Both the position numbers and the translations under genes were made by a program. From the NCBI RefSeq assembly GCF_028993575.1, contig NZ_CP118615.1:1922001-1986000 (forward strand): a stretch of DNA of 64,000 nt, written 5' to 3'. Below, piece by piece: positions 33,056 through 42,410 of the stretch (the first letter of the stretch is position 1; every line of letters begins with the position of its first letter). The notes beneath the pieces were generated by a model. That model saw nothing but the letters and a program-made list of their open reading frames with translations. It had not been told where the DNA came from and did no database searches. The DNA is from Micromonospora cathayae. GTDB lineage: Bacteria > Actinomycetota > Actinomycetes > Mycobacteriales > Micromonosporaceae.

Positions 33056-34918
33056 CCGGACGGCGGCCAGCAGGGCGGAACGGGCCACCGCATCGGTCAG
33101 CCGGGAGGCGACCGGGTTGCTCCCCGGTCGGGTGAAGTTGCCACCGCTCAGCGCGGTGGTGAACGGCCCCAACGCGAACCGTCCCGGCTGGGGGCGGCCC
33201 TCGGCGTCCAACACCGTGCCGTTCCGGCCGTCCACGACGGCCAGTCCGCTCCGGTGCACGAAGTCACCCGCGACGGCCGTCCGCTCGTGCAGCCGACCAC
33301 GACGGTAGAGATTCCGCACCAGCAGGTCGCGGCTCCGCGGGGCCGAACCGACCGGGAGCCGGGCCTCGACCAACGCTGCCGCGGTCACCGTACCGGGCAC
33401 CGAGGGACTGCCCGCGGCGAACGCGCCGTCGACCGGGCGGACCCACATGTCCGGGCCGACGAAACGCACCACACCCGCCTCCGACAGGGCCAACAGCTCC
33501 CGGATCCGGCGCAGCGGCGGCCCGACCGCGATCCGGTTGAACACGCCCGCCCACCAGCCGTCCACATCCAGCGCCTGCGACCGTGCGGAGAACCGCCCGC
33601 TCTCCAGCAGCACGGGCAGCTGCCCGAAGACCGAGACCACCCCGAGCATCGTGCCCAGGTCGGGACTGTGCCGGGGATCGGTGGCGCGGACCAGGTCATC
33701 GTGCAGGTACGAGCGCATCCGGCGCTGCAACGCGGCGGCGTCCGGGAAGGACTCCCCGCGCAGCGGCCGGTCCAGCCGGTCCGGGTCGAACCGGTCCGCC
33801 CGGTCGGGCACGCTGCGCCGGATCAACCCAGCCAGCGCCGGACTGTCCCAGTCGGCGGCGGCGTACCCGGCGAGGAACTCGTCCAGGCTGCCCCGGACCC
33901 GCTCCGGGTGGCCGGTGAACAACTCGTGGTAGTGGCCCCAGGCGATCTCCCGGGCCGCCGCCGGCCAGACGTCGCGGAAGAAGTCCAGGGTTCCCGACAC
34001 CTCGGCCAGGATCCGCTCGGGCCGGAAGAAACGGGGCGTCGGGGGCGGTGGCCCGACCAGCGTGACGACCGGTTTGGGCGGTGGGGGCACGCCCCGGCGG
34101 GACCCGACGTACAGCACCGGTTCCCGGCCGCTGGGCCGGTAGCGCAGACCGCCGGCACCGTCCTCCTGGTAGCTGCCGCCCCGCCCCTCGGTGAGCAGCA
34201 CCATCAGGTCCACAAAGGCGAGACCGAGACCGCGGACGATGACCGGTTCACCCGGTCGGATCGGCGACAGATCGGTGTCGGCGGCGTACCCCGGCGGCAG
34301 GAACCACAGGCCGTGGTGGTCCGCGTGGGCGGCCAGCCGGCGCTGCGGGGTGGCGGGTTCGACGTCCTGGTGGCCGACCGCGAGCACCACGACGTCGACC
34401 TCCAACCACCGTCCGTCGGCGAGCAGGAGCCGCTGACGGCCGTCCTGTTCGTCCAGATCGACGGCGGTCGTCCGGTGGTGGTGCACCCGGGTGCCCGCGG
34501 GCAGGCCGGCCACCGCCCGTTCGTACACCCAGGTCAGGTAGTGGCTCTGGAGCCGCCGGGTGGGAAAGGACGACTCCGTCAGGCCGGCCCGTTCAGCCTC
34601 CTCGGCCGGCCCGAGCGTGGTCGGGTCGACGACCCGCGACCATTCGAGCAGGGACGGACCGGTCCTGATCGGACCGGCACACGCCACGGTCTCGTCGGTG
34701 AACATCGTGACGTGCCGCGCCACCGTGTTCAGGGTGAGCAGCGGCGACTGGTCGTGCCGCCAGACCCGGCCGGGTCCCGCCGGGTACGGGTCGACCAGGT
34801 GCACCTCCAGCGGCCGGCCGGCGAGCAGTTCCGGCGCGTTCGCCCCCAGCCTTTCGAGTACGCCGACGCCGCTGGGTCCGACTCCGACGATGGCGACGGC
34901 GACGGCGACGGCGTTCAC
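33044..34918 (-). CDS. FAD/NAD(P)-binding protein (NAD_binding_9 type)
   Basis: This 624-residue flavoprotein has an N-terminal dinucleotide motif VAIVGVGPSGVGVLERL, a PLLTLNTVARHVTMFTDE block after the first domain and a second nucleotide-binding stretch VVVLAVGHQDVEPA. The architecture is that of the large FAD-NAD(P)-binding proteins often found beside uptake or sulfur-metabolism genes. GTG 34918 overlaps the stop of the upstream acetyltransferase gene (GTGA), so both are one unit. Its 3' end overlaps the SARP gene by 12 bases tail to tail. The reaction is unknown. Confidence 0.75.
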   Translation of the reverse strand: MNAVAVAVAIVGVGPSGVGVLERLGANAPELLAGRPLEVHLVDPYPAGPGRVWRHDQSPLLTLNTVARHVTMFTDETVACAGPIRTGPSLLEWSRVVDPTTLGPAEEAERAGLTESSFPTRRLQSHYLTWVYERAVAGLPAGTRVHHHRTTAVDLDEQDGRQRLLLADGRWLEVDVVVLAVGHQDVEPATPQRRLAAHADHHGLWFLPPGYAADTDLSPIRPGEPVIVRGLGLAFVDLMVLLTEGRGGSYQEDGAGGLRYRPSGREPVLYVGSRRGVPPPPKPVVTLVGPPPPTPRFFRPERILAEVSGTLDFFRDVWPAAAREIAWGHYHELFTGHPERVRGSLDEFLAGYAAADWDSPALAGLIRRSVPDRADRFDPDRLDRPLRGESFPDAAALQRRMRSYLHDDLVRATDPRHSPDLGTMLGVVSVFGQLPVLLESGRFSARSQALDVDGWWAGVFNRIAVGPPLRRIRELLALSEAGVVRFVGPDMWVRPVDGAFAAGSPSVPGTVTAAALVEARLPVGSAPRSRDLLVRNLYRRGRLHERTAVAGDFVHRSGLAVVDGRNGTVLDAEGRPQPGRFALGPFTTALSGGNFTRPGSNPVASRLTDAVARSALLAAVRSAR

Positions 34919-35397
34919 AGGTCCTTCTCGTAACGTAGTGCCGGCGGCTCACCGGCCGGCAGCGTCACCGGCACCGGGCGGTAACCCATCGTCCGGTACA
35001 GCGCGTCGGCCTCGGGTTGGCGCGGACCGGTCAGCAGGTGGGCCCGCCGGCAGCCCAGCCGGACCGCACGGGCCTCGATCTCGGTGACCACCCGGCGGGC
35101 CAGGCCACGTCGGCGGTACCGGGGGTCGGTCCAGATCCGGCGCAGCTCGACCTGTCGCCCGTCCGGGGAGTGGAAGCCGCCCCCGGCGACCGTCTCACCG
35201 TGCAGCAGCAACAGGACCAGGCCCCCGCGCGGGGGCGTGAAGTCGTCGTCCGGCCAGCGGCTCATCTCCTCCTCGACACCCACCCCGTACCGGTCCCGGT
35301 ACTCCCGGGCCAGGCCGGCGCGTACCGGCGCGTACCGCAGGTCGTCCGTGGTCACCCAGTGTGTCTGTGCGGGTTCGGGGTCGTGCTGGCTCGGCAT
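34915..35397 (-). CDS. GNAT-family N-acetyltransferase
   Basis: This 160-residue single-domain GNAT enzyme has a core motif ELRRIWTDPRYRRRGLARRVVTEIEARA (acetyl-CoA pyrophosphate loop RRRGLA) and LYRTMGYRPVP at the end of the fold. It is the first gene of a two-gene minus-strand unit with the FAD/NAD(P)-binding protein. It is divergent from an amino-acid ABC transporter and a luciferase-like monooxygenase. In Bacillus ytm/yxe-type sulfur salvage operons, an acetyltransferase acts with such a transporter and monooxygenase on S-substituted cysteines; a similar role here is inference. The ribosome site before ATG 35397 is weak. Confidence 0.8.
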   Translation of the reverse strand: MPSQHDPEPAQTHWVTTDDLRYAPVRAGLAREYRDRYGVGVEEEMSRWPDDDFTPPRGGLVLLLLHGETVAGGGFHSPDGRQVELRRIWTDPRYRRRGLARRVVTEIEARAVRLGCRRAHLLTGPRQPEADALYRTMGYRPVPVTLPAGEPPALRYEKDL

Positions 35398-35743
35398 GGC
35401 CCAAGTCGACCAACGGCGGGCGGGTCCGTCAATGCCCCCGGGGCTGGCGATGGGCGGACAGTGGCTGCTGAACAGCCCCGTCCCCGGTGCACCAAGCGGC
35501 GGGGTCTGACCAGGTCACGGCGGCTTTCCCGGCGGTGGTGACGGCGGTTCGGCCCGACCTGCCCCGGGCCCGGCGGAGACGGTCGGGCCGGATTATCCAT
35601 TGAGCAGTAACTGGGGGATAACTCTGAGCGTGTGGAGTTTGACGGTCCGTTATGGAATTTCTAGCATCGACCAGTGGCGATCGGCGTGGTCGTCAGGACG
35701 GCCCGGGACATCACCCGATCCCCTGCGTGAAGAAGAGGGAGCC
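35398..35743. other. Divergent promoter region, GNAT versus amino-acid ABC operon
   Basis: About 345 bases without a supported gene. The right half contains the promoter candidate at 35639-35667. The left half (35398-35590) is GC-rich with no clear motif. A reading that extends the permease upstream to about 35600 has no ribosome site and no permease-like sequence. Confidence 0.6.
35639..35667 (+). promoter_or_regulatory. Promoter of the amino-acid ABC transporter operon
   Basis: TTGACG (35639-35644), exactly 17 bases, then TAGCAT (35662-35667) in an AT-rich patch. Transcription should start near 35674, about 70 bases before the permease ATG. Confidence 0.65.
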
Positions 35744-36778
35744 ATGATCTCCTCAGCGCTGTCGCCTGCCACCGGTGCCCGCCCGACACCCATCGACGAC
35801 GCGGCTCGCGAGCTGAACAGCCTCAAGCGGGTCCCCGCCCCCCGCCCGTGGCGGTGGATCGCCAGTGCCGTGCTGATCGTGCTCCTCGCCCAGTTCGTGC
35901 ACGGGCTCGCCACCAACCCCGGCTGGGACTGGCCCGTCTTCCGGGAGTTCTTCACCGAACGCACCATCCTGAAGGCCCTCGGGCTCACCCTCCAGCTCAC
36001 CGCCTACGGCACCACCCTGGGCTTCGCGCTCGGGTTGGTGGTCGCGTTGCTGCGGCTGTCGGGCAGCCCCCTGCTCAACGCGGTCGGCTGGGCGTACGTC
36101 TGGGTCTTCCGGGCCATCCCGCTCATCGTCCAGCTGCTCTTCTGGTTCAACCTGGCCTACCTCTACGACCGGCTCTCCTTCGGAGTGCCGTTCGGGCCGT
36201 CGTTCGTCAGCGTGCCGACCATGAACCTGGTCAGTCCGATGGGTGCCGCCGTGCTCGGGCTCGCCCTGCACCAGGCCGCGTACGCCGCCGAGATCATCCG
36301 GGCGGGCGTCATCTCCGTCGACCGGGGGCAACTCGACGCGGCCGAGGCGTTCGGCATCCCCCGGCGCCGGCAGCTGCGCCGGATCATCCTGCCCCAGGCG
36401 ATGCGGAGCATCCTGCCCAACGCGTCCAACGAGCTGATCACCCTGTTCAAGGGCACCTCGGTGGTGTCGGTGATGGCGTTGGGCGACCTGTTCTACCAGG
36501 CCCAGGTCATCTACGGCCGGAACGGCCGGGTGATCGCGCTGGTGATGGTGGCGACCGTCTGGTACGTGATCCTGACCGGCCTGCTCTCCATCCTCCAGTA
36601 CCACGTCGAGCGGTACTTCGCCCGGGGCTCGGCCCGTCCACTGCCACCGACACCGTGGCAACGGCTGCGCGTGGCGTTGACCGCCGGCCGTCGGCCCGAC
36701 GACGCCCCGGCACCGGACGCCCCGGCCCGCCCGGACACCGGTGGCGCGACCCCGCACACCACCGGGGGTGCCCGGTGA
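35744..36778 (+). CDS. Polar amino-acid ABC transporter permease
   Basis: This 344-residue HisM/GlnP-type permease has LGLTLQLTAYGTTLGFALGLVVALLRLS, FRAIPLIVQLLFWFN and the EAA loop EAFGIPRRRQLRRIILPQAMRSILP. An N-terminal cytoplasmic stretch of about 40 residues and a proline-rich C-terminal tail of about 45 residues lie outside the usual permease core. ATG 35744 has GAGGGA four bases upstream. It is the first gene of a permease-ATPase-receptor-monooxygenase operon. Only one permease gene is present, so it should act as a homodimer. Confidence 0.92.
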   Translation: MISSALSPATGARPTPIDDAARELNSLKRVPAPRPWRWIASAVLIVLLAQFVHGLATNPGWDWPVFREFFTERTILKALGLTLQLTAYGTTLGFALGLVVALLRLSGSPLLNAVGWAYVWVFRAIPLIVQLLFWFNLAYLYDRLSFGVPFGPSFVSVPTMNLVSPMGAAVLGLALHQAAYAAEIIRAGVISVDRGQLDAAEAFGIPRRRQLRRIILPQAMRSILPNASNELITLFKGTSVVSVMALGDLFYQAQVIYGRNGRVIALVMVATVWYVILTGLLSILQYHVERYFARGSARPLPPTPWQRLRVALTAGRRPDDAPAPDAPARPDTGGATPHTTGGAR

Positions 36779-37539
36779 CCGTGCCGATGGTGCAGGTGCG
36801 TGACGTCCACAAGAGCTACGGCGGCCACCAGGTGCTCGCCGGAGTCGACCTCGACGTGCACGCCGGTGAGGTCGCCGTCCTGATCGGGCCCTCCGGGGCC
36901 GGGAAGTCGACACTGCTGCGGGTGATCAACCATCTGGAGCAGGCCGAACGCGGCCACGTCCGGATCGGTGGCGAGCTGATCGGGTACCGCCGGGTCGGCA
37001 ACCGGCTCCGCGAGCTGCGCGGGCGCGAGCTGCTGCGGCAGCGTACCGGCGTGGGTTTCGTCTTCCAGAACTTCAACCTGTTCGCCAACCTCACCGTGCT
37101 GGAGAACCTCGTCGAGGCGCCACTGTCGGCCCAGGGCCGACCGGCCGCCGAGGTCTACCCGATGGCGTTGGCGTTGCTCGACCGGGTGGGGCTGACCGAC
37201 AAGGCACACGCACACCCCCGGCAGCTCTCCGGCGGCCAGCAGCAACGGGTCGCCATCGCGCGGGCCCTGGCCCTCCAGCCGAAGCTGCTGCTCTTCGACG
37301 AGCCGACCTCGGCCCTCGACCCCGAGCTGGTCGGTGAGGTGCTGGAGGTGATGAGGTCGCTGGCCGACGGCGGCACCACCATGGTCGTGGTGACCCACGA
37401 GATGGGCTTCGCCCGTGAGGTGGCGGACACCGTGGTGTTCATGGCCAACGGCCGCGTGGTCGAGCAGGGCCCACCGGAGCAGCTTCTCGAAGCGCCCGTC
37501 CACGAACGTACCCGGTCGTTCCTGACCAGGATCCGATGA
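36775..37539 (+). CDS. Polar amino-acid ABC transporter ATPase (GlnQ/HisP-type)
   Basis: This 254-residue ATPase has Walker A GPSGAGKST, Q-loop FVFQNFNLFANLTVLENL, signature LSGGQQQRVAIARALA and Walker B LLLFDEPTSALDPELVGEVL. The switch region is VVTHEMGFAREVAD, diagnostic of the polar amino-acid family. GTG 36775 overlaps the permease stop (GTGA). It powers uptake together with the permease upstream and the receptor downstream. Confidence 0.95.
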   Translation: MTVPMVQVRDVHKSYGGHQVLAGVDLDVHAGEVAVLIGPSGAGKSTLLRVINHLEQAERGHVRIGGELIGYRRVGNRLRELRGRELLRQRTGVGFVFQNFNLFANLTVLENLVEAPLSAQGRPAAEVYPMALALLDRVGLTDKAHAHPRQLSGGQQQRVAIARALALQPKLLLFDEPTSALDPELVGEVLEVMRSLADGGTTMVVVTHEMGFAREVADTVVFMANGRVVEQGPPEQLLEAPVHERTRSFLTRIR

Positions 37540-37559
37540 TGTACATGGGGGAGGAAAAG

Positions 37560-38495
37560 GTGCGTCGAATCGTCACGGCCGCTGCCGTCGTCCTGCTGCT
37601 GGTCAGTGGGTGCAGCGCCACCAAGGGGGAACCGTCCTCGGCTCCGGCGGCGGTCAATCTCAGCCCGGACCAGAATCGCCTGAGCACCGAACGGGTGGCC
37701 GCGGTGGCCGCCCTGGTGCCACCCCGGATCCAGGCGGCCGGCGTGCTGCGCATCGGCGGGACGATCGACAACACCCCGCCGCTGAGCTGCTACGCGACCG
37801 ACAACAAGACCCCGATCGGCTTCGAACTGGACATCGCGATCCTGGTGGCCGAGGTGATGGGACTGCGCCCGGACCGGCAGATCACCTCCTGGGACAACAT
37901 GTTCCTGGGCGTGGACAGCGGCCGGTACGACGTCGCCTTCTCCAACATCTCGGTGACCGACGAACGCATGAAGAAGTACGACTTCGCGACGTACCGCCGG
38001 GACCTGCTCGGGTTCGAGGCGCGCAAGGGGGCCACCTTCGAGGTACGCGGCCCGGCCGACCTGGCCGGCCGCAGCGTGGCCCTGGCGTCCGGCTCCACCC
38101 AGGAGCGGATCATGCTCCAGTGGAACGAGGCCAACCAGCGTGCCGGCCAGGAACCGATCGAGATCCAGTACTACCAGAAGGCGTCGGACTACTACCTGGC
38201 GTTGCAGTCCGGCCGGGTCGACGTCTATGTCGGACCGAGTTCGACGGTGGTCTACCACGCCAACACGTCCGGGCAGACCGAGCTGGTCGGCGTCGTCGAC
38301 AGCGCGGCCGACACCATCAACAGCCAGGTCGGTGCCATGAGCCGGCGGGGCGACGGGATGGCCCCGGCGGTCACCGCGGCCGTCAACGAGCTGATCCGTA
38401 ACGGTCGCTACGCCGAGGTGCTGGACCGCTGGGGCCTCGGCGACCAGCGGGTGGAACGGTCCGAGGTCAACCCGACGCTGTCGGCGAACGGGTAG
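37560..38495 (+). CDS. Amino-acid-type ABC receptor lipoprotein
   Basis: This 311-residue extracellular solute-binding protein (SBP family 3) starts with a lipoprotein signal VRRIVTAAAVVLLLVSGCS (lipobox VSGC). It contains LRIGGTIDNTPPLSCYATDN and GFELDIAILVAEVMGL, typical of ligand contacts, then DVAFSNISVTDERMKKYDF. GTG 37560 is chosen because GGGGGAGG lies five bases upstream; ATG 37536, overlapping the ATPase stop, would put a non-signal stretch before the charged N-region. Ligand is an amino acid or derivative, not further defined. Confidence 0.9.
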   Translation: MRRIVTAAAVVLLLVSGCSATKGEPSSAPAAVNLSPDQNRLSTERVAAVAALVPPRIQAAGVLRIGGTIDNTPPLSCYATDNKTPIGFELDIAILVAEVMGLRPDRQITSWDNMFLGVDSGRYDVAFSNISVTDERMKKYDFATYRRDLLGFEARKGATFEVRGPADLAGRSVALASGSTQERIMLQWNEANQRAGQEPIEIQYYQKASDYYLALQSGRVDVYVGPSSTVVYHANTSGQTELVGVVDSAADTINSQVGAMSRRGDGMAPAVTAAVNELIRNGRYAEVLDRWGLGDQRVERSEVNPTLSANG

Positions 38496-38505
38496 CGGGT
38501 CCAAG

Positions 38506-39540
38506 ATGTACCTGGCAGTCGCCCTCGACGGTCTCGGGTCGCACCCGGCGGCGCACCGGACGGCCGGGCAGGACCCGGCCGCGCGGTTCGACCCCGGCCG
38601 TGTCGTCGAGTTGGCCCGGCTCGCCGAGCGGGGTCGGCTGGACCTGCTCACCGTCGACGGCCGGTCCGCCGACCGCCCCGACCCCGGTCGCCCGTACGGT
38701 GCTCTCGACGCCTGGCTGGTGCTCGCCCTGGTCGCCGCGCACACCGAGCACATCGCACTCGTCGGGGCGGGGTACGCCAAGGGTGATCCGCTGGAGACGG
38801 CCGCCCGGGTGGCGACCCTGGACCGGATCTGCGCCGGCCGGGGTGGCTGGCAACCCCGGGTGGTGATCAGCGACGAGCAGCGGCGGCGGGCCACCGCCGA
38901 CCCGCTGGGCCATGTCGCCTTCACCGAGGAACGGTTCGCCCGGGTCACCGACTTCGTCGCGGCCGTCACCGACGCCTGGGCGAGCTGGCCGGAGGGGGGC
39001 CGTCCCCGCCCGCTGGACACACCGGACCGCTACGCCACCGTTCCCGTACCGGTCGACGGGCCGCCGCTGACGGCGGTACTCGCCCACTTCCGTACGCCGT
39101 ACCAGCTGGCCGTCCGGTACGCGGACGTCGTCTTCGTCACGCCCCGCGACCGGGACGACGTCCTCGCCATCCGCGCGGAGCTGGCCGGGATCCGGGCCGA
39201 GGTGGGGCGGACCCGGCCACTGGCGGTCCTGGCCGACCTGAACGTGGTACTGGCCGGGACGGTGTCCGCGGCCCGGAAGCGCCAGGATCTCCTGGACGCG
39301 TACGACTCGGGCGTCTCCGACGCCGCAGGCTATGTCGGCGACGCTGCCGGCCTGGCCGACCTGCTCACCGAGTGGCACCGTGACGGCGGGGTGGACGGCT
39401 TCCGGCTACGTCCCGCCGTGCTGCCGGACGACCTCGTCGCGACGGTGCACGAGGTCGTACCCCTGCTCCAGGAGCGGGGACTGTTCGAGACCACCTATCC
39501 AGGGCCGCTGCGCACCCGACTACGACGCGGATCCGCCTGA
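38506..39540 (+). CDS. Luciferase-like (LLM-class) flavin-dependent monooxygenase
   Basis: This 344-residue TIM-barrel flavoprotein of the bacterial luciferase family has FDPGRVVELARLAERGRLDLLTVDGR, then ALVAAHTEHIALVGAGYAKGDPLETAARVATLDRICAGRGGWQ, the typical FMN-binding and active-site order. It directly follows the ABC receptor with a ten-base gap and is in the same operon. Family members near amino-acid transporters oxidise sulfur- or nitrogen-containing small molecules with FMNH2 and O2, for example to split S-substituted cysteines. No flavin reductase gene is adjacent. Confidence 0.88.
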   Translation: MYLAVALDGLGSHPAAHRTAGQDPAARFDPGRVVELARLAERGRLDLLTVDGRSADRPDPGRPYGALDAWLVLALVAAHTEHIALVGAGYAKGDPLETAARVATLDRICAGRGGWQPRVVISDEQRRRATADPLGHVAFTEERFARVTDFVAAVTDAWASWPEGGRPRPLDTPDRYATVPVPVDGPPLTAVLAHFRTPYQLAVRYADVVFVTPRDRDDVLAIRAELAGIRAEVGRTRPLAVLADLNVVLAGTVSAARKRQDLLDAYDSGVSDAAGYVGDAAGLADLLTEWHRDGGVDGFRLRPAVLPDDLVATVHEVVPLLQERGLFETTYPGPLRTRLRRGSA

Positions 39541-39650
39541 TCCGGTCCCTCGCGCAGCGTCCGCACCGGTCCTGACCGCTCCAGCCGGAGCGGTCCGTTC
39601 CGGGTGCCCTGCCGACGGGCCGGACCGCCCGTGGACCATGGAGGAGCTCC

Positions 39651-42410
39651 ATGCAACTCGTCGAACGAGAGCAGCACCTCGACCGGATCGACCGGTTGGT
39701 CGCCGACTGCCTGACCGGACGGGGGCAGGCGGTGCTGCTGGAAGGCCCGCCCTGCACCGGCCGGACCACCCTGCTCGACCGGGTGGTCGAGCAGGGTCGC
39801 GCCAGCGGAGCGCTGACACTGCGGGCCACCTGCTTCGCCATGGAGCAGAAGATGGCCGGCAGTCTGGTCAGCCAGTTGCTGCACAGCGCGGCACTGCCCC
39901 CGGACGTCACCGAGCAGGCCACCGGCGGATCGCCGGCGTTCTGTGCCGCCATGCTGTCGGTCGCCGCCCGTACCCCCCTGCTCATCGCGGTCGACGACGC
40001 GCACCACGCGGACGACGACTCGCTGTGCCATCTGCTCTACCTGGCCCGCCGGCTGGGCGCGGCCCGGATCGTCCTGGTGCTGACCCTGGACCGGACGGCC
40101 GAGACCGCACCCTCGGCGGTGAATGCGGACCTGCGCACCGCAGCTCACTGGCAGCGGATCGGCGTCGAACCGGTCAGCGAGGCGGGGGTGGCCCGGATGC
40201 TGACCGAACGGTTGTTCCCACGACCGGTGCCGGCGGACGCTCCCGCCGGCCTGCGGCGGATCAGCGGCGGCAATCCCGTGCTGCTCAGCGCGCTGCTCGA
40301 CGAGTGCGAGCGGACCGGGGACGCCGACCCCGACCGGGCCGCCGCAGGCGGGTACGGGGCCGCCGTGGTGAGTCTGCTGCGGCGGGGCGGCCCGACCATG
40401 CTGCGGCTCGCCCAGGCCCTGGCGGTGCTCGGCGAGGAGGGTGACCCCTGGCGGGCCGCCCGGATCAACGACCTGGACGGGGCTGCCGACCAGGCCGGCG
40501 TGCGGCGGACGGTGGCCGTCATGACCGCGTCCGGGCTGCTCCGCGACGGCCGGCTGCCGCACCCGGCCGCCGGGTCCGCGGTGCTCGACACCGTGCTCGG
40601 CGCCGAACGCGCCGACCTGCACAGCCGGGCCGCGACCCTGCTGCACGAGCTGCACCGGCCCGCCGGTGCGGTCGCCCACCAGCTCGGGCTCGCCGGCCGC
40701 GCGGTCGCCCCGTGGGGGGTGCCGGTGCTGCTGGAGGTGGCCGAGCAGGCGCTGCTGGCCGGGGACCTCCGGACCGCGGTGTCGCACCTCGACCTGGCCC
40801 GGAAGTCGGCCGGACGGTCCGCCGACGCCGCCGGCATCCTGGCCAAGCTGGCCGCGGCCGAATGGCGGATCAGTCCGGCGCTGGTGGTGCACCGGCTGGA
40901 CGCTCTGGTCGACGCGGCCCGGCAGCGGCTGCTGGAGCCGACCGCCGTGGTCGGGCTGGTCCGTCAACTGCTCTGGCATGGCCGGAACGACGAGGCCGCG
41001 ACGGTGCTGGCCGGACTGCGGGCGGACCCGACGACCACCGGTGACCTGGGCAACCTGGAAGCCTGGCTGTCCGTTTCGTTCCCATCGTCGGCCGGTCCCG
41101 GTACGGTCCGGGGCCGAACCGTACCGGCCGTCGAGCAGGGCCTGTCCCTGCTGGCCGGCACCGATCCCTGGCTGGCCTCCGCCGGCACGCTGGGCGACCT
41201 GCACGTCCGGGGTACGGGGCGACGGCAGGTCGACCGGATCGAGCAGGCCCTGGAGAACCTGCAACGGGGCGGCAGCACGCCGTGGGCCGAGGAGACGGCC
41301 GGCCTCGCCCTACTGGGATTGATCAACGCGGACCTGTACGGGTACGCGCTGGAGTGGGCTGACGCGCTGGCCGCGCCGGTGCCCGTCGAGCAGGCCCCGA
41401 CCTGGCACGCCCTGCTGGAGAGCCTCCGGGCTGAGGCGGCGCTGCGTATGGGTGACCTCGCCGGCGCGGCAGCCGGGGCCCGACGCGCCCTGGCCCTGAT
41501 TCCACCGGCCGCGTGGGGGGTGGCCGTCGGGTTCCCCATCGGCACCCTGGTCACGGCAGCGGTGCGCCTGGGTGACCTGCACGAGGCCGCCGACCACCTC
41601 GCGTTCGCGCCCAGCGAGGCCATGTTCCACAGCCGGTACGGGCTGTACTACCTGCACGCACGGGGGCTCTACTACCTGGCGACCGGACGCGGGTACGCCG
41701 GCCTGGCCGACTTCCTGACCTGTGGTGAACGGGCCCGCTCGCTCGGGCTCGACGCGGCGGTGACGGTGCCGTGGCGGACCAGTGCGGCCCGGGCCTGGTG
41801 GCAGCTCGGCAACGAGGACCAGGCGCGGCGGCTGGTCCGTGAGCAGTTGACCCGGTCGGAGGCGACCGGCGGCAGCAACCGGGGCAGGTCGTTGCGGATG
41901 CTGGCCGTGGTGAGCCCGGCGGAGCGGCGTCCCCAACTGCTGTCGGAGGCCCTCGACCTGTTCGAGGAGTGCGGGGCCCAGTACGAGCAGGTGCAGGTCC
42001 TGGCCGACCTCGGACGGGCGTACTCGGCTCTCGGGGACAGCCGGCGGGCCCGGACCACCCTCCGCCGGGCCCGGCATCTGGCCGAGCGCTGCCGCGCCAT
42101 GCCGCTCTGCGACGACCTGCTGGCCCTTCAGGAACGCAGCGAGGGCCCCGCCGTGGCGGGGGACGGGCAACGGTTGCTGACCGACTCGGAGCGTCGGGTC
42201 GCCTCCCTGGCGGTGCTCGGTTACACCAACCGGGAGATCGCGGCCCGGTTGTACATCACGTCGAGCACGGTGGAGCAGCACCTGACCCGGGTCTACCGGA
42301 AGCTGGACGTGAAGCGCCGCAAGGACCTGCCCGCCGACCTGGGGGCCGCATCGGTGCGGACCCGGCCCCTGCGGCGTCAGCCCGCGTCGGCCAGGCGCCT
42401 GCTGTCGTAG
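39651..42410 (+). CDS. LAL-family LuxR transcriptional regulator
   Basis: This 919-residue large ATP-binding LuxR-type (LAL) regulator has Walker A LLEGPPCTGRTTLLDR (about residues 29-44), Walker B PLLIAVDDAHHADD (about 108), a long helical tetratricopeptide-like middle and a C-terminal LuxR helix-turn-helix LTDSERRVASLAVLGYTNREIAARLYITSSTVEQHLTRVYRKL (about 843-890). ATG 39651 follows GAGGAG. LAL proteins are common pathway-specific activators in modular PKS clusters, and this is the first gene before the PKS block. Its 3' end overlaps the convergent HxlR gene by 34 bases. Confidence 0.93.
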   Translation: MQLVEREQHLDRIDRLVADCLTGRGQAVLLEGPPCTGRTTLLDRVVEQGRASGALTLRATCFAMEQKMAGSLVSQLLHSAALPPDVTEQATGGSPAFCAAMLSVAARTPLLIAVDDAHHADDDSLCHLLYLARRLGAARIVLVLTLDRTAETAPSAVNADLRTAAHWQRIGVEPVSEAGVARMLTERLFPRPVPADAPAGLRRISGGNPVLLSALLDECERTGDADPDRAAAGGYGAAVVSLLRRGGPTMLRLAQALAVLGEEGDPWRAARINDLDGAADQAGVRRTVAVMTASGLLRDGRLPHPAAGSAVLDTVLGAERADLHSRAATLLHELHRPAGAVAHQLGLAGRAVAPWGVPVLLEVAEQALLAGDLRTAVSHLDLARKSAGRSADAAGILAKLAAAEWRISPALVVHRLDALVDAARQRLLEPTAVVGLVRQLLWHGRNDEAATVLAGLRADPTTTGDLGNLEAWLSVSFPSSAGPGTVRGRTVPAVEQGLSLLAGTDPWLASAGTLGDLHVRGTGRRQVDRIEQALENLQRGGSTPWAEETAGLALLGLINADLYGYALEWADALAAPVPVEQAPTWHALLESLRAEAALRMGDLAGAAAGARRALALIPPAAWGVAVGFPIGTLVTAAVRLGDLHEAADHLAFAPSEAMFHSRYGLYYLHARGLYYLATGRGYAGLADFLTCGERARSLGLDAAVTVPWRTSAARAWWQLGNEDQARRLVREQLTRSEATGGSNRGRSLRMLAVVSPAERRPQLLSEALDLFEECGAQYEQVQVLADLGRAYSALGDSRRARTTLRRARHLAERCRAMPLCDDLLALQERSEGPAVAGDGQRLLTDSERRVASLAVLGYTNREIAARLYITSSTVEQHLTRVYRKLDVKRRKDLPADLGAASVRTRPLRRQPASARRLLS

